Assembly (NCBI RefSeq): GCF_024704835.1
Contig: NZ_JAMXBE010000017.1
Span: 1 to 64,000, forward strand
Length of the DNA: 64,000 nt
Reading direction: 5' to 3'
From: Parapedobacter tibetensis
Lineage (GTDB): Bacteria; Bacteroidota; Bacteroidia; Sphingobacteriales; Sphingobacteriaceae
In this document: piece after piece, positions 49,390 through 59,018 of the stretch
Numbering within the stretch: the stretch's first letter is position 1
Layout of the letters: each line of letters begins with the position of its first letter
Made by a program: the position numbers and the translations under genes
Notes under the pieces: model-generated
Database searches by the model: none
What the model was told of the DNA's origin: nothing
What the model saw: only the letters and a program-made list of their open reading frames with translations

Positions 49390-51660
49390 TCACCCTACAA
49401 TTCTCAATTTGGCAAATTTAAGCAACAATTGCTTCTGTCCCAATTCTTTGAAGAAAATAGTTGCTTTTATATCACTTTTGTTCCCTTCCACATTAATTAC
49501 TTTACCAAATCCAAACCGTTCATGTTCCACTTCCATACCCACTTGGAGGTTACTGGTATCCGATGGGGCGAAGCCTGATGTGGGTGTATGTGCCTTGGGC
49601 AAGATGGATGTGGTTTTGGGCAATACCTTCGGTTTAGGTTTCGTGAATACCTCCCGCTGTTGCCATGCCGTACGCTCATCGTCAAAGGAATTGTCCGCTT
49701 GGGGCATTGTCCGAGGTTTGAAATCGAGCTCAAGGTATGCCGGATTCAATTCGTCCAGAAACCGGCTCGGTTCGCAATTATTCAAGGTGCCCCAGCGGTA
49801 CCGCGAAGTGGCATAGCTAAGGGTCAGTTTCTTCTCAGCACGGGTTACCGCTACATAGAAAAGCCTACGTTCTTCCTCTAGATCGCTTCTGGAATTGAGC
49901 GACATTTGCGATGGAAAGAGATTTTCCTCCAACCCTACGATGAATACATGAGGAAATTCCAACCCTTTGGAGGAGTGGATGGTCATGAGCGACACCGTAT
50001 CGGCATTGGGGTTTTTGTCATTATCATCGTTGGTCAACAGGGCCACATCCTGCATGAACACATCAAGCCCTTTCTCTGCAATATCTTCGCGTTCACTAAA
50101 TTCCTTGATACCATTCAGCAACTCTTGGATATTTTCATAGCGGTTAAGCCCTTCCACCGATTTATCTTCATACAGGTCTTTCAAGATACCTGAATGTTGT
50201 GCGATATGCATGGCGGCATCGAATGCCGAATGGTTCTTGGCCACCACTTGGAAACCTTGTACCATGGTAGCAAATACCCCCACGGCCCCAGCACTCCTAC
50301 CATCTAGATAGGTGCTCGCATTGCTAATGATGTCCCAAAGCGTTACTTGATGTTGGTCTGCGGCAATAAAAACGCGGTCCACCGTGGTATCGCCTATCCC
50401 CCTTCGGGGATAATTGATGACCCGCTTGATGGCTTCTTCATCATTGGGATTGAAAGTGAGCCTAAAGTAGGAAATCAAATCCTTGATCTCTTTACGTTGG
50501 TAAAAAGAGGTGCCCCCATAGATTTTATAGGGCACGTTGATTTTCCGGAGCGCTTCTTCCATTGCCCTCGATTGTGCATTTGTACGGTAAAGAATGGCAA
50601 AATCGCGGTAGTTCAACTGGTGAAGCGAGCGTTCCTGCGCAATGGCTTCGGCTATTATTTTTCCTTCCTCATTATCGCTGAATGCCCGGCAAACCTTGAT
50701 TTTCTCACCTGTTTCATTTTCGGAGAACACATGTTTCTTCAATTGGTCCTTATTATTGGCAATGATGCTATTGGCCGCATTCACGATGTTCTGCGTAGAG
50801 CGATAGTTCTGCTCAAGCTTAAAGACCTTCAAATCGGGATAATCCTTCTCGAAATTGAGTATGTTCTGGATGTTGGCACCACGGAAGGCATAAATGCTTT
50901 GGGCATCATCGCCCACCACGCAAATATTCTCATTGATTGCTGCGAGCTTGCGCACAATCAAGTATTGGGAAAAATTGGTGTCCTGATACTCATCCACCAT
51001 CAGGTATTTAAACTTGTGTTGGTATTTATGCAATACTTCTGGATATTCCCGGAAAAGCACATTGGTTTTGAACAATAAGTCATCGAAATCCATGGCCCCG
51101 GCCTTGTAGCAGCGTTGTGTATAGGTCATGTAAATCTGCCCAAGCTGTCCCCTACCGTTTGATAAATCATCGGCCTGTACCTGTTCATTGCCATTGTACT
51201 CAGCAGCTGATATGAGGTTGTTTTTTGCCGATGAAATTCGATTATAAACAAAATTTGCATTGTACAATTTATCATCCAGTTGCATTTCCTTGAGGATGCT
51301 ACGAATAAGGCTCTTGCTATCATCCGTATCGTAGATGGTAAAATTGCGCGGATAGCCGATGTGTTCGGCTTCTACCCGCAGTATCTTGGCAAATACGGAG
51401 TGGAATGTACCCATCCAAGCGTTTTTAGCTTCATCACCCACTACAGCCATGATACGTTCACGCATCTCCTTGGCAGCCTTGTTGGTAAAGGTAAGCACCA
51501 AAATGTTGAAGGGATCCACGCCTCGGCGCACCAAATGAGCTACGCGGTAGGTAATCACGCGCGTTTTGCCGGAACCCGCACCCGCCACGATCATTACTGG
51601 CCCTTCGGTTTGTTCCACCGCGGCCCGCTGCGAAGGGTTTAATCCTGCTAAATAATCCAA
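49390..51660 (-). CDS. UvrD/PcrA-type superfamily 1 DNA helicase
   Basis: 756 residues. SF1A motifs are in order: Q-motif LNPSQRAAVE, Walker A AGAGSGKTRVITYR, Ia TFTNKAAKEMRER, II VDEYQDTN, III VGDDAQSIYAFRGA, IV LEQNYRST, V MTIHSSKGLEFPHVF and VI YVAVTRAEKKL. The C-terminal 60 residues (VGMEVEHERFGFGKVINVEG) form the Tudor-like RNA-polymerase/DNA-binding domain of PcrA/UvrD. It takes part in excision and mismatch repair and replication conflict removal. First gene of the uvrD-DUF4290-murA operon. Confidence 0.95.
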   Translation of the reverse strand: MDYLAGLNPSQRAAVEQTEGPVMIVAGAGSGKTRVITYRVAHLVRRGVDPFNILVLTFTNKAAKEMRERIMAVVGDEAKNAWMGTFHSVFAKILRVEAEHIGYPRNFTIYDTDDSKSLIRSILKEMQLDDKLYNANFVYNRISSAKNNLISAAEYNGNEQVQADDLSNGRGQLGQIYMTYTQRCYKAGAMDFDDLLFKTNVLFREYPEVLHKYQHKFKYLMVDEYQDTNFSQYLIVRKLAAINENICVVGDDAQSIYAFRGANIQNILNFEKDYPDLKVFKLEQNYRSTQNIVNAANSIIANNKDQLKKHVFSENETGEKIKVCRAFSDNEEGKIIAEAIAQERSLHQLNYRDFAILYRTNAQSRAMEEALRKINVPYKIYGGTSFYQRKEIKDLISYFRLTFNPNDEEAIKRVINYPRRGIGDTTVDRVFIAADQHQVTLWDIISNASTYLDGRSAGAVGVFATMVQGFQVVAKNHSAFDAAMHIAQHSGILKDLYEDKSVEGLNRYENIQELLNGIKEFSEREDIAEKGLDVFMQDVALLTNDDNDKNPNADTVSLMTIHSSKGLEFPHVFIVGLEENLFPSQMSLNSRSDLEEERRLFYVAVTRAEKKLTLSYATSRYRWGTLNNCEPSRFLDELNPAYLELDFKPRTMPQADNSFDDERTAWQQREVFTKPKPKVLPKTTSILPKAHTPTSGFAPSDTSNLQVGMEVEHERFGFGKVINVEGNKSDIKATIFFKELGQKQLLLKFAKLRIVG

Positions 51661-51854
51661 AGTTTCACTCCTGTAATTGTCTGTTTTCCGATTAGAGGCG
51701 TAAAGGTACGAAATTACCGGCAGAGCTGGAAAAATAGCGGCCAGAATTCGGTGATCAGCAATCAGCTTTACGCCATTCGAAAAAAGAATCCGACCGTATA
51801 TTATTATGAATCAATCTAATAGATTACTGATAGTCGATTGCTGAAAGCTGATGG

Positions 51855-53429
51855 TTAAAAAGGTGAATCATCATTCATGTCGTTCATCCGGGACTGGCGA
51901 ACAATGCTTCCCGGCTGGTTAAATGAGGATGACGGGGCCATTCCTGAAGCGATTGAGCCAGACTCCTGCAAACCACCCCCAACGGAAAAATCGTCTTCCA
52001 AGTCGGTAAATTTCACATATTTACCTACAAATCGCAGCTGCACGGTGCCCGTTTCCCCATTTCGGTGCTTGGCGATGATGATCTCGCCCACTCCCGCAGT
52101 GGAGCGCCCAGCCTCATCTTCCGTGAGGCCATAGTATTCTGGTCGGTAGAGGAAAAGCACCATATCTGCATCCTGCTCGATAGATCCCGATTCACGCAAA
52201 TCCGATAGCATTGGACGCTTACTGCCTCCGGGTCGACTTTCCACGGCACGACTAAGCTGCGAAAGCGCAATCACAGGGATATTCAATTCCTTGGCCACCG
52301 ACTTGAGCGAGCGGGAGATGCTGCCGATTTCCTGTTCACGGTTGCCCCCCTTGCCATCGTTCTTACCATGCATGAGTTGCAGGTAATCCACAATAACCAT
52401 CTGGATGTCATATTGGGCTTTGAGCCTACGGCACTTGGCCCTGAATTCGAATATGTTAAGGGCCGGTGTATCGTCAATCAATAAGGGTGCCTGAGTAAGC
52501 CGCCCGATGCGGGAATGGAGCTGTGTCCACTCGTGATCAGCCAAACTGCCCTTTCTGAGTTTCTCTTGCTCAATCTCGGTCTCACCGGCAATAAGACGGT
52601 TGACGAGTTGCACAGACGACATCTCCAAGGAAAATACGGCTACAGGTTTGTTGTGGTCTACCGCCGCATTGCGTGCACAGCTCAATACAAACGCGGTCTT
52701 ACCCATGGCCGGGCGAGCGGCTATAATTACCAGATCGGAGGGTTGCCATCCTGAAGTCATTCGATCCAGTTCGGTAAAGCCCGAAGGGACACCGGTAAGG
52801 CCATCAGTACGGTCCCTTAGCGTTTCTAGGGCTTCTACAGCCTCCCGCATAATATCATCCACCTTGCGTGTATCACGCCGCAGGTTATTCTGCGCGATGT
52901 CAAATAGACTTTTCTCTGCATGGTCCATCAAGTCGAAGATATCCGTGGTATCTTCATAGGCATTGTTGATGATTTCCGTCGACACCTTGATCAGTTCACG
53001 TTGGATGTACTTCTGGGAAACAATACGGGCATGGTATTCAATGTTGGCAGCGGACACTACACGGTCTGTTAGCTGCGTGATGTAATACGCACCACCAACC
53101 AATTCCAATGCACCCATCTTCCGCAGCTCGGCGGTTACAGTAAGTAAATCTATTGGAGAAGTTTTCTGAAATAGGTTGTATATTGCCTCAAAAATCTTTT
53201 GGTGAGCTTCAACATAAAATGTTTCCGGCTTAAGAATGTCTATGACCTCACTGAGTGCGTTCTTCTCCAACATCAACGCTCCCAATACGGCTTCCTCCAA
53301 ATCCACGGCTTGCGGGGGTAATTTACCCAACCCACTCACTAAATTATTCAACCGCGTACGTCGCTCGGTAAATGTACCACGCGCTGAAGGATTGGCTTGG
53401 TTGGAGGCATATTCATTCTCGTTGCTCAT
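51855..53429 (-). CDS. dnaB: Replicative DNA helicase
   Basis: 524 residues. The N-terminal domain is typical (LPPQAVDLEEAVLGALMLEK); the RecA-like domain carries Walker A ARPAMGKTAFV, Walker B VIVDYLQLM and the DnaB signature LSQLSRAVESRPGG. The C-terminus is a flexible Gly/Ser-rich tail (GGGLQESGSIASGMAPSSS). It forms the hexameric helicase at the replication fork. Single gene; a TACTTTTG box lies 88 bases upstream. Confidence 0.97.
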   Translation of the reverse strand: MSNENEYASNQANPSARGTFTERRTRLNNLVSGLGKLPPQAVDLEEAVLGALMLEKNALSEVIDILKPETFYVEAHQKIFEAIYNLFQKTSPIDLLTVTAELRKMGALELVGGAYYITQLTDRVVSAANIEYHARIVSQKYIQRELIKVSTEIINNAYEDTTDIFDLMDHAEKSLFDIAQNNLRRDTRKVDDIMREAVEALETLRDRTDGLTGVPSGFTELDRMTSGWQPSDLVIIAARPAMGKTAFVLSCARNAAVDHNKPVAVFSLEMSSVQLVNRLIAGETEIEQEKLRKGSLADHEWTQLHSRIGRLTQAPLLIDDTPALNIFEFRAKCRRLKAQYDIQMVIVDYLQLMHGKNDGKGGNREQEIGSISRSLKSVAKELNIPVIALSQLSRAVESRPGGSKRPMLSDLRESGSIEQDADMVLFLYRPEYYGLTEDEAGRSTAGVGEIIIAKHRNGETGTVQLRFVGKYVKFTDLEDDFSVGGGLQESGSIASGMAPSSSFNQPGSIVRQSRMNDMNDDSPF

Positions 53430-53516
53430 GTAATTATTATGCTTAAAATAAATTTAAAATAGGAGTCGACTTGATACCAAGTTTATCAACGGCTACTGCT
53501 CCGAAAACCAGCAAAA

Positions 53517-53524
53517 CAAAAGTA
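53517..53524 (-). promoter_or_regulatory. Candidate -7 box (TACTTTTG) for dnaB
   Basis: An exact TAnnTTTG match on the minus strand, 88 bases before the dnaB start. Confidence 0.35.
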
Positions 53525-53840
53525 TGTATTTTTGCCGGCCTACATCTAGGCGAGTTCTAAACAGCATCTTCACAATCTATTTCATTTGATTTCTTACCTG
53601 TTGAAACAGGCTCAGTTAGCAATATACGTTTTTAACATCAATTGTGCAAAAAATGTTTATAAAAACAAATGCATACTGATAACCAATGTCTTGTACGTAT
53701 GTTAATAACTTTCCAAACTGTGGATTGTCCAAATAAACCCTAACAAAATCTGGTTTATACCCGCATAGAAATTAGTCCGATCATATACCTATTGATTATC
53801 AATTCATAGCACAAAAATCCTTAACAATTACTTAACAATA

Positions 53841-53872
53841 GAAGTCCGGAAGCCTGGAAGTTCGGAAGTCCG
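53841..53872. repeat. Four tandem 8-base units in the dnaB-menG gap
   Basis: gaagtccg, gaagcctg, gaagttcg, gaagtccg in a row. The remainder of the 53430-53933 gap is AT-rich and divergent-promoter-like, with no ORF or RNA gene I can support. tatatttg at about 53920-53927 is a possible -7 box for menG. Confidence 0.7.
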
Positions 53873-53933
53873 AAAGTGGCTACTGCTTATTGCCCACTAC
53901 CTACTTCATTATAAAACTGTATATTTGCTTATC

Positions 53934-54671
53934 ATGACGACATCTGATACAGTGAAACCCTATAAGGACGCCGAGGCAAGCAAAAAACAGCAGGTTGCCG
54001 ATATGTTTGACAACATTTCTGGCACCTATGATTTCCTTAACCATTTCCTATCACTCGGTATCGACATCATTTGGCGGAAAAAAGCCATCCGTTCATTGAA
54101 AGCATCAAATCCCCAACACCTGTTGGATGTAGCCACCGGCACTGGCGATTTTGCATTGGAGGCCATCAAGCTATTGAAGCCCACCAAGGTTATCGGAGTA
54201 GATATCTCACAGGGGATGTTGGATGTCGCCAATGAAAAAATAATAAAAAAAGGCCTCAGCGCCCAATTCGAGGTACGGTTGGGCGATTCGGAAAATCTTC
54301 CGTTTGCAAGCGATACATTTGATGCGGTAACAGTGGCCTTCGGGGTACGCAATTTCGAAAACCTAGAAATGGGCTTATCCGAAATCTGCCGGGTGCTTAA
54401 ACCGGGTGGCAAAGCCGTGATCCTTGAATTTTCAAAACCGAAAGGATTCCCCGTGAAGCAACTCTACAACTTCTATTTCAACCGAGTGACACCCTTTATT
54501 GGCAAGGTATTTTCAAAAGACAATAGCGCTTATTGTTACCTGCCGGAATCCGTTGCCAGGTTTCCCGATGGGGAAAAGTTTGCCAACATCCTTCACCATG
54601 TTGGCTTCAGTGAAACGGTTTGCCGCCCACAGACATTCGGTATTTGCACCATCTATATTGGCACGAAATGA
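53934..54671 (+). CDS. menG: Demethylmenaquinone methyltransferase
   Basis: 245 residues from ATG 53934. SAM-dependent methyltransferase with motif I LLDVATGTGDFALEAIKL, and the UbiE/MenG signatures YDFLNHFLSLGIDIIWRKKA and RVLKPGGKAVILEFSKP. It performs the last methylation of menaquinone. In a phylum that makes menaquinone only, MenG is the better name than UbiE. Its TGA overlaps the ATG of porT (ATGA), an adjacency I know as frequent in Bacteroidota. Confidence 0.94.
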   Translation: MTTSDTVKPYKDAEASKKQQVADMFDNISGTYDFLNHFLSLGIDIIWRKKAIRSLKASNPQHLLDVATGTGDFALEAIKLLKPTKVIGVDISQGMLDVANEKIIKKGLSAQFEVRLGDSENLPFASDTFDAVTVAFGVRNFENLEMGLSEICRVLKPGGKAVILEFSKPKGFPVKQLYNFYFNRVTPFIGKVFSKDNSAYCYLPESVARFPDGEKFANILHHVGFSETVCRPQTFGICTIYIGTK

Positions 54672-55444
54672 ATAATTCATTTCCCCTCCTTTCCATCGGG
54701 TGTCTATTGGCTCTCTTAGTGGCAACATCGCTATCGGCATCCGCCCAGCGCCGGCAAACGCTTCAGCGTTGGGGTGGCGGAGTGGATGATGAGGTAATCC
54801 ATTTCGGCTTCAGCTTCCATTATGTCAATGCAGATTACAAAATCGAACTGAAGCCGGATTGGCAGCGCCCATTCCAAGATCAAGAAGGATGGGTAGGCGA
54901 TTCATTATACAGCGTATATTCTCCTTTTTATCAGGGTATGGGATTGGGGTTGCTAGCAGATATCAAACTTACTGAAAATGCCAACCTCCGATTTACCCCT
55001 TCACTGGTTTTTTCTAACAAGGCGGTAAATTACGGTTACACACCATTCGCTAATAGCACCCATGACCGGCAGTTGACCACCTTGGTGAGATCATCCTACA
55101 TTGATTTGCCTCTGCTATTCAAATTCAAATCCGACCGCAAGGCCAACTACCGAGGCTACCTTATTGGTGGCGGCAAATATTCCATCAATGTGGTATCAAG
55201 CAAACGCTATGATGATGCTGGCGTTCCTCCGTTTGAAAAACTATTGAAAACCAAACCCACTTATTTTTCCTATGAAGCGGGGATTGGCTTTGATTTTTAT
55301 TTTGATTTTTTCAAGATGTCGCCGGAAATCAGATGGGTGCAAAGCATCGGCAATTTATTGGATGCAAGAGAGCCTAATATGTTTAACCATCCCATTGATC
55401 GGCTTATGCTGCGGAATCTCCAAATCAGTTTATTTTTTGAATGA
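54668..55444 (+). CDS. porT: PorT-family type IX secretion outer-membrane protein
   Basis: 258 residues from ATG 54668, which overlaps the menG stop; signal peptide FPLLSIGCLLALLVATSLSA. The mature protein is a beta-barrel (IHFGFSFHYVNADYKIELKP; GMGLGLLADIKLTENANLRF; RSSYIDLPLLFKFKSDRK), matching PorT, a barrel required for type IX secretion and gliding-type export. The menG-porT gene order supports the call. Its presence implies a type IX system elsewhere on the chromosome. Confidence 0.85.
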   Translation: MNNSFPLLSIGCLLALLVATSLSASAQRRQTLQRWGGGVDDEVIHFGFSFHYVNADYKIELKPDWQRPFQDQEGWVGDSLYSVYSPFYQGMGLGLLADIKLTENANLRFTPSLVFSNKAVNYGYTPFANSTHDRQLTTLVRSSYIDLPLLFKFKSDRKANYRGYLIGGGKYSINVVSSKRYDDAGVPPFEKLLKTKPTYFSYEAGIGFDFYFDFFKMSPEIRWVQSIGNLLDAREPNMFNHPIDRLMLRNLQISLFFE

Positions 55445-55460
55445 TATTGAGCAATATCCC

Positions 55461-55511
55461 ATATCTCATGTCTAACATCTCATATCTCTTTTCTAATATC
55501 TCATGTCTAAC
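55461..55511. repeat. Duplicated 16-base element that includes an SDR start codon
   Basis: atatctcatgtctaac occurs at 55461-55476 and again at 55496-55511, with further atctcatatctc variants between. In the second copy the atgtctaac is the start and first codons of the SDR gene (55503), so copy 1 contains a decoy ATG in a duplicated start context. Confidence 0.6.
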
Positions 55512-56273
55512 AAAATAGCATTCATCACAGGAGCAAGCGCAGGTATTGGGGCGGCCTGCGCAACGATTTTTGCACAGGAAGGATATAACCTGCTGCTCGC
55601 AGCAAGACGTGTCGATCGTTTGGAAGTGCTATCCAAAAACCTTACCGCTTCTCATGGCACTGACATCAAGCTTCTGCCCCTCGACGTCCGCAATGCGGAG
55701 GAAGTGTCTTTTACTTTTGGCAACCTGCCCGAAGAATGGAAGCAGGTAGATGTACTGGTCAACAATGCCGGTCTGAGCCAAGGACTCGATCCTATTCATG
55801 AGGGCGACATCGGTGATTGGGACCGCATGATAGACACCAATATCAAGGGCTTACTTTATGTCACCCGTACCGTAGCGCCTTTGATGGCGGCACGCCAAAG
55901 TGGGCACATCATCAACATTGGATCCATTGCCGGCAAGGAAGTATATCCGAATGGCAATGTCTACTGTGCCACTAAACATGCCGTAGATGCGCTCACCAAG
56001 GCTATGCGCATCGATTTGTTGGATAAAGGCATTCGGGTCACCTCCATCCATCCTGGAATGGTTGAAACCGAGTTTTCGGAAGTACGGTTCAAGGGCAACA
56101 AAGAACGGGCTTCAGCGGTGTACCACAATATGGAGCCCTTAGTAGCGGAGGATATCGCGGAAACCGTTCGGTTCATAGCCTCCCGACCGAAACACGTCAA
56201 TATTAGCGATATAATCATCATGCCTACAGCACAGGCCACTGCCACCATGGTTATGAGGAATGAAGAAGGATAA
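55503..56273 (+). CDS. Short-chain dehydrogenase/reductase, YdfG-like
   Basis: 256 residues. Rossmann NADP-binding motif TGASAGIGAAC near residue 9, NNAGLSQG, and catalytic Ser in INIGSIAGKE with the Tyr-Lys pair in YCATKHA. The pattern and C-terminus (AETVRFIASRPKHVNISDII) resemble YdfG-type 3-hydroxy acid/serine dehydrogenases. Substrate not determinable from sequence. It stands alone between porT and yqeY. Confidence 0.88.
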   Translation: MSNKIAFITGASAGIGAACATIFAQEGYNLLLAARRVDRLEVLSKNLTASHGTDIKLLPLDVRNAEEVSFTFGNLPEEWKQVDVLVNNAGLSQGLDPIHEGDIGDWDRMIDTNIKGLLYVTRTVAPLMAARQSGHIINIGSIAGKEVYPNGNVYCATKHAVDALTKAMRIDLLDKGIRVTSIHPGMVETEFSEVRFKGNKERASAVYHNMEPLVAEDIAETVRFIASRPKHVNISDIIIMPTAQATATMVMRNEEG

Positions 56274-56296
56274 TTCAGATTACCGCACATAATTTC

Positions 56297-56304
56297 TACC
56301 TTTG
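56297..56304 (+). promoter_or_regulatory. Candidate -7 box (TACCTTTG) for the YqeY-type gene
   Basis: An exact TAnnTTTG match 18 bases before the ATG at 56323. Confidence 0.35.
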
Positions 56305-56322
56305 ATTTTTAAAATAATCAAA

Positions 56323-56772
56323 ATGGCTTTACAGGAAAAAATAGACCAAGACATCAAATCGGCAATGCTGGCTAAGGACAATACCCGGCTTCGTGGCCTA
56401 CGCGCCATCAAGGCCGCAATATTACTGGCCAAAACAGAAAAAGGCCATGCCGAAGCGCTTACCGAAGAAACGGAGATCAAGGTCTTGCAGAAATTGGCAA
56501 AACAGCGTAAAGAATCGGCAGACATCTATAAGCAACAAAACCGTGATGATTTATACCGAATCGAAATCGAGGAGCTGGAAGTGATTGAGGGTTATATGCC
56601 GAAACAATTGGGCAGGGAAGAAATAGAAAGCATCGTTAAGCAGCTAATAGCCGATACCGGTGCTTCAGGCATTAAGGATATGGGTAAAATTATGGGATTG
56701 GCAAATCAAAAACTTGCTGGACAAGCCAATGGAAAAACCATCTCCGAAATAGCCAGAGCTTTGTTGGCATAG
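56323..56772 (+). CDS. GatB/YqeY domain protein
   Basis: 149 residues from ATG 56323 (MALQEKIDQDIKSAMLAKDN), the usual YqeY start; a few upstream codons (MIFKIIK) are not part of the family. The rest (LRGLRAIKAAILLAKTEKG; IEELEVIEGYMPKQLGREEI; GASGIKDMGKIMGLANQKLA) follows the YqeY domain, related to the tail of GatB in the tRNA amidotransferase. Cytoplasmic; role not established. Confidence 0.9.
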   Translation: MALQEKIDQDIKSAMLAKDNTRLRGLRAIKAAILLAKTEKGHAEALTEETEIKVLQKLAKQRKESADIYKQQNRDDLYRIEIEELEVIEGYMPKQLGREEIESIVKQLIADTGASGIKDMGKIMGLANQKLAGQANGKTISEIARALLA

Positions 56773-56815
56773 GGCTAAGCGGTTATCAACTTTCAGCAAT
56801 ATTAGTCGGCCAACA

Positions 56816-57772
56816 TCAGATCACCTTCCGACTTCTCATGTCCTTATCTCGCTCATACGTGGAAATATGGCGTTCTTTTTTGCTTTCAAAGATATCATCG
56901 ATGACGATCAAGATACCTGTCTCCTCGACCGTACCAAATTCATCGTTTATGGCCGTGCCAAACGTTTTCATTGTGGAAGAGAGGTTCATATAGGTATTGA
57001 TTAACGGAGGGATATTCTCACCTAATAACCGTATTCTCCCATTGAGGATTTTGTAACCTTCTTTATATTCCAGCCCGTCAAAAATGCCGCTGAATGTAGT
57101 TGCATTCCCGTGGTAACCCAAAGGCCTGATAGGCCATACCAGCTGATCTTCATCCGGAAAATAATGGTTCATGAAATAAAGCAGTAAGTCCCTGGCTTCT
57201 TTATTATAGTGAGGATACATTGTCACCTTACCAAACAAATACTTAACATCCGGATTGAGCTTCACGACGGCTCCCAGCCCATCCCATAGGTTATCAAGTG
57301 AAAATAATCCCCTACGGTTATCCTTAGCGGGTTGATATTTTGGCTGCACAAAAGATCGACCCAGTTCAATCGTGAAGGGCAAATATTCCTGTATGAATTT
57401 CTCTGAAAAATGGAAATAATGGGAGGTCGATAGATTGATTTCACCATGGCTGTTTACCCCTACATCCTTGCATTTGATGAGTCGATATCCAGCGATAATC
57501 TCTTCATCCTCAGGATTCCAAGCAATCAGTTGATCATAGGCGTCAGCACCGGTATCGTTATCATCTAGGTCATATGTGAGGCCTGTCCCCCCCCCTGCTG
57601 CCCTGAATGTAAGCTCCCTCAATCTCCCAATCTCCTTCACTGTATAAGGCGCATTATAATGGTTTACAAGGTAAATCTCGTTGTTCCCATTATTAGTATA
57701 GCGTACAAACGCCTCTTGAGTAAGCTCCTTTTTTATGAAATTTTTATCAACAGGTGCTATTATTTCTTGCAT
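56816..57772 (-). CDS. glsB: GlsB-type N-acyltransferase (glycine/ornithine-lipid synthesis)
   Basis: 318 residues with a GNAT/hemolysin-like acyltransferase fold (ELTFRAAGGGTGLTYDLDDN; ELGRSFVQPKYQPAKDNRRG; MYPHYNKEARDLLLYFMNHY). It matches the OlsB-like N-acyltransferases. In Bacteroides thetaiotaomicron the equivalent GlsB acylates glycine, followed by GlsA. Here the next gene upstream (57778, same strand, 5 bases away) is a PlsC-type O-acyltransferase, the expected partner. Acts at the inner membrane. Confidence 0.82.
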   Translation of the reverse strand: MQEIIAPVDKNFIKKELTQEAFVRYTNNGNNEIYLVNHYNAPYTVKEIGRLRELTFRAAGGGTGLTYDLDDNDTGADAYDQLIAWNPEDEEIIAGYRLIKCKDVGVNSHGEINLSTSHYFHFSEKFIQEYLPFTIELGRSFVQPKYQPAKDNRRGLFSLDNLWDGLGAVVKLNPDVKYLFGKVTMYPHYNKEARDLLLYFMNHYFPDEDQLVWPIRPLGYHGNATTFSGIFDGLEYKEGYKILNGRIRLLGENIPPLINTYMNLSSTMKTFGTAINDEFGTVEETGILIVIDDIFESKKERHISTYERDKDMRSRKVI

Positions 57773-57777
57773 ATAGT

Positions 57778-58602
57778 CTAGTTTTCAGGAGCCAAGTTGT
57801 AAACCGTTTTTTTCATCTCCTCAGCCCACTCCTTTTCACTTTTGGAGCCGTCAAAATAGGTATAAGAAATTGGTTTTCCTATACATACTGTCACATTTTT
57901 GTTTTTCTGTGCAAACATTTCATCCGCAAGATAAAACATTTCGATATTGGCTTTTATGCCAAGAAATTCCCTGAAACGAGCAAAATTATAAAAAAAGCTC
58001 GAATTTTTTCCATCGATATAAACAGGAACAATATCTTTCTGGTACTTCTTCGCTTTGCTGATAAAGCTTTTTTTCCACGCTAAATCTTCGATTTTCCCAT
58101 TCCGTTTGCGGGAAACTAAGCCCGCAGGAAAAACCAACAAGGCATGATCTTGAGCATAAGCTTCTTCAATCTGTTCCATCCCCTTCCGGCCCTGTGTCCC
58201 ATGCTTGTTAATCCCTACGAATAGGGGTTCGAGGTTTTTAATATTCAATAGGATGTCATTGACGAGAAATTTGATATCCTGCCGGTATTTACCCAAAGCA
58301 TGCATGAAGGCAATACCGTCTAGTCCGCCCAACGGGTGGTTTGAGGCGAAAATCATTCCCCCCTCACTAGGGATATTTTCCGCTCCTTCTAATTCAACAA
58401 TCACCCCCAAGTCCTCAATCAAGGCATCTACAAACGTCAAGCCATGGAGATGCCCCATTTTGGCCATTATCTCGTTGATATCGTCTTCGTGTACAACCCG
58501 CTCGATATAACGCAAAATAAATCGAGGTATCCATCGGAGCAGTCGTGGATTCTTCCGCCGGATGATATCCCTAACTACAATATATTTATCTTTGTTTTCC
58601 AA
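57778..58602 (-). CDS. glsA: GlsA-type O-acyltransferase (PlsC family)
   Basis: 274 residues. The HX4D acyltransferase motif is NHPLGGLD with downstream FLVNDILLNIKNLEPLFVGI and LLVFPAGLVSRKRNGKIEDL, the PlsC pattern. It would add the second fatty acid to an N-acyl-glycine (or ornithine) made by its neighbour. First gene of the two-gene operon. A general lysophospholipid acyltransferase role is the alternative, but tight coupling to the GlsB-like gene favours amino-lipid synthesis. Confidence 0.82.
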   Translation of the reverse strand: MENKDKYIVVRDIIRRKNPRLLRWIPRFILRYIERVVHEDDINEIMAKMGHLHGLTFVDALIEDLGVIVELEGAENIPSEGGMIFASNHPLGGLDGIAFMHALGKYRQDIKFLVNDILLNIKNLEPLFVGINKHGTQGRKGMEQIEEAYAQDHALLVFPAGLVSRKRNGKIEDLAWKKSFISKAKKYQKDIVPVYIDGKNSSFFYNFARFREFLGIKANIEMFYLADEMFAQKNKNVTVCIGKPISYTYFDGSKSEKEWAEEMKKTVYNLAPEN

Positions 58603-58998
58603 AATAACCCTTAGAAGTTTAATTGCCCCCTTCTACGAGCGCCCATTTGTATATCCATAATGATTAGCAGCCAAAAGTAGTAAAACTTCGCTTATTGTTA
58701 TGGATTAAAAACACAAGGGTGCATTCACATTGTCGTATAACACTTCTTATATCATATTAGGGCCGTACAGCATAAGGTTGAGGGGGCCGAACTGCGAAGC
58801 AATCGCATATCGTGATACATTGGATTTGTCATCGTTTTGTTTGATTACCGAAAAAAAAACCATGGACAAAAGAAAAAAAACCAAAATAATCGTTCATGTC
58901 ACCAAAAGCCAGTAATTTTGGGCAAGCTTAATTAATGCCTGTCTATTAATTTGAAAGCGCTAATTAAACGATTGACCGTTTTGATTGTTTAATCTATT

Positions 58999-59006
58999 AA
59001 GGAGGT
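58999..59006 (+). promoter_or_regulatory. Strong Shine-Dalgarno (AAGGAGGT) before the CBS-domain gene
   Basis: A consensus Shine-Dalgarno 12 bases before ATG 59019. It stands out because the other starts in the window lack one. The 58603-59018 gap otherwise shows no reliable gene. Confidence 0.6.
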
Positions 59007-59018
59007 CGACAGAAAATC

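Noticed and set aside
58730-58915. 61-codon ORF between glsA and the CBS-domain gene
   Set aside because: Mixed composition, no ribosome binding site or family; likely chance.
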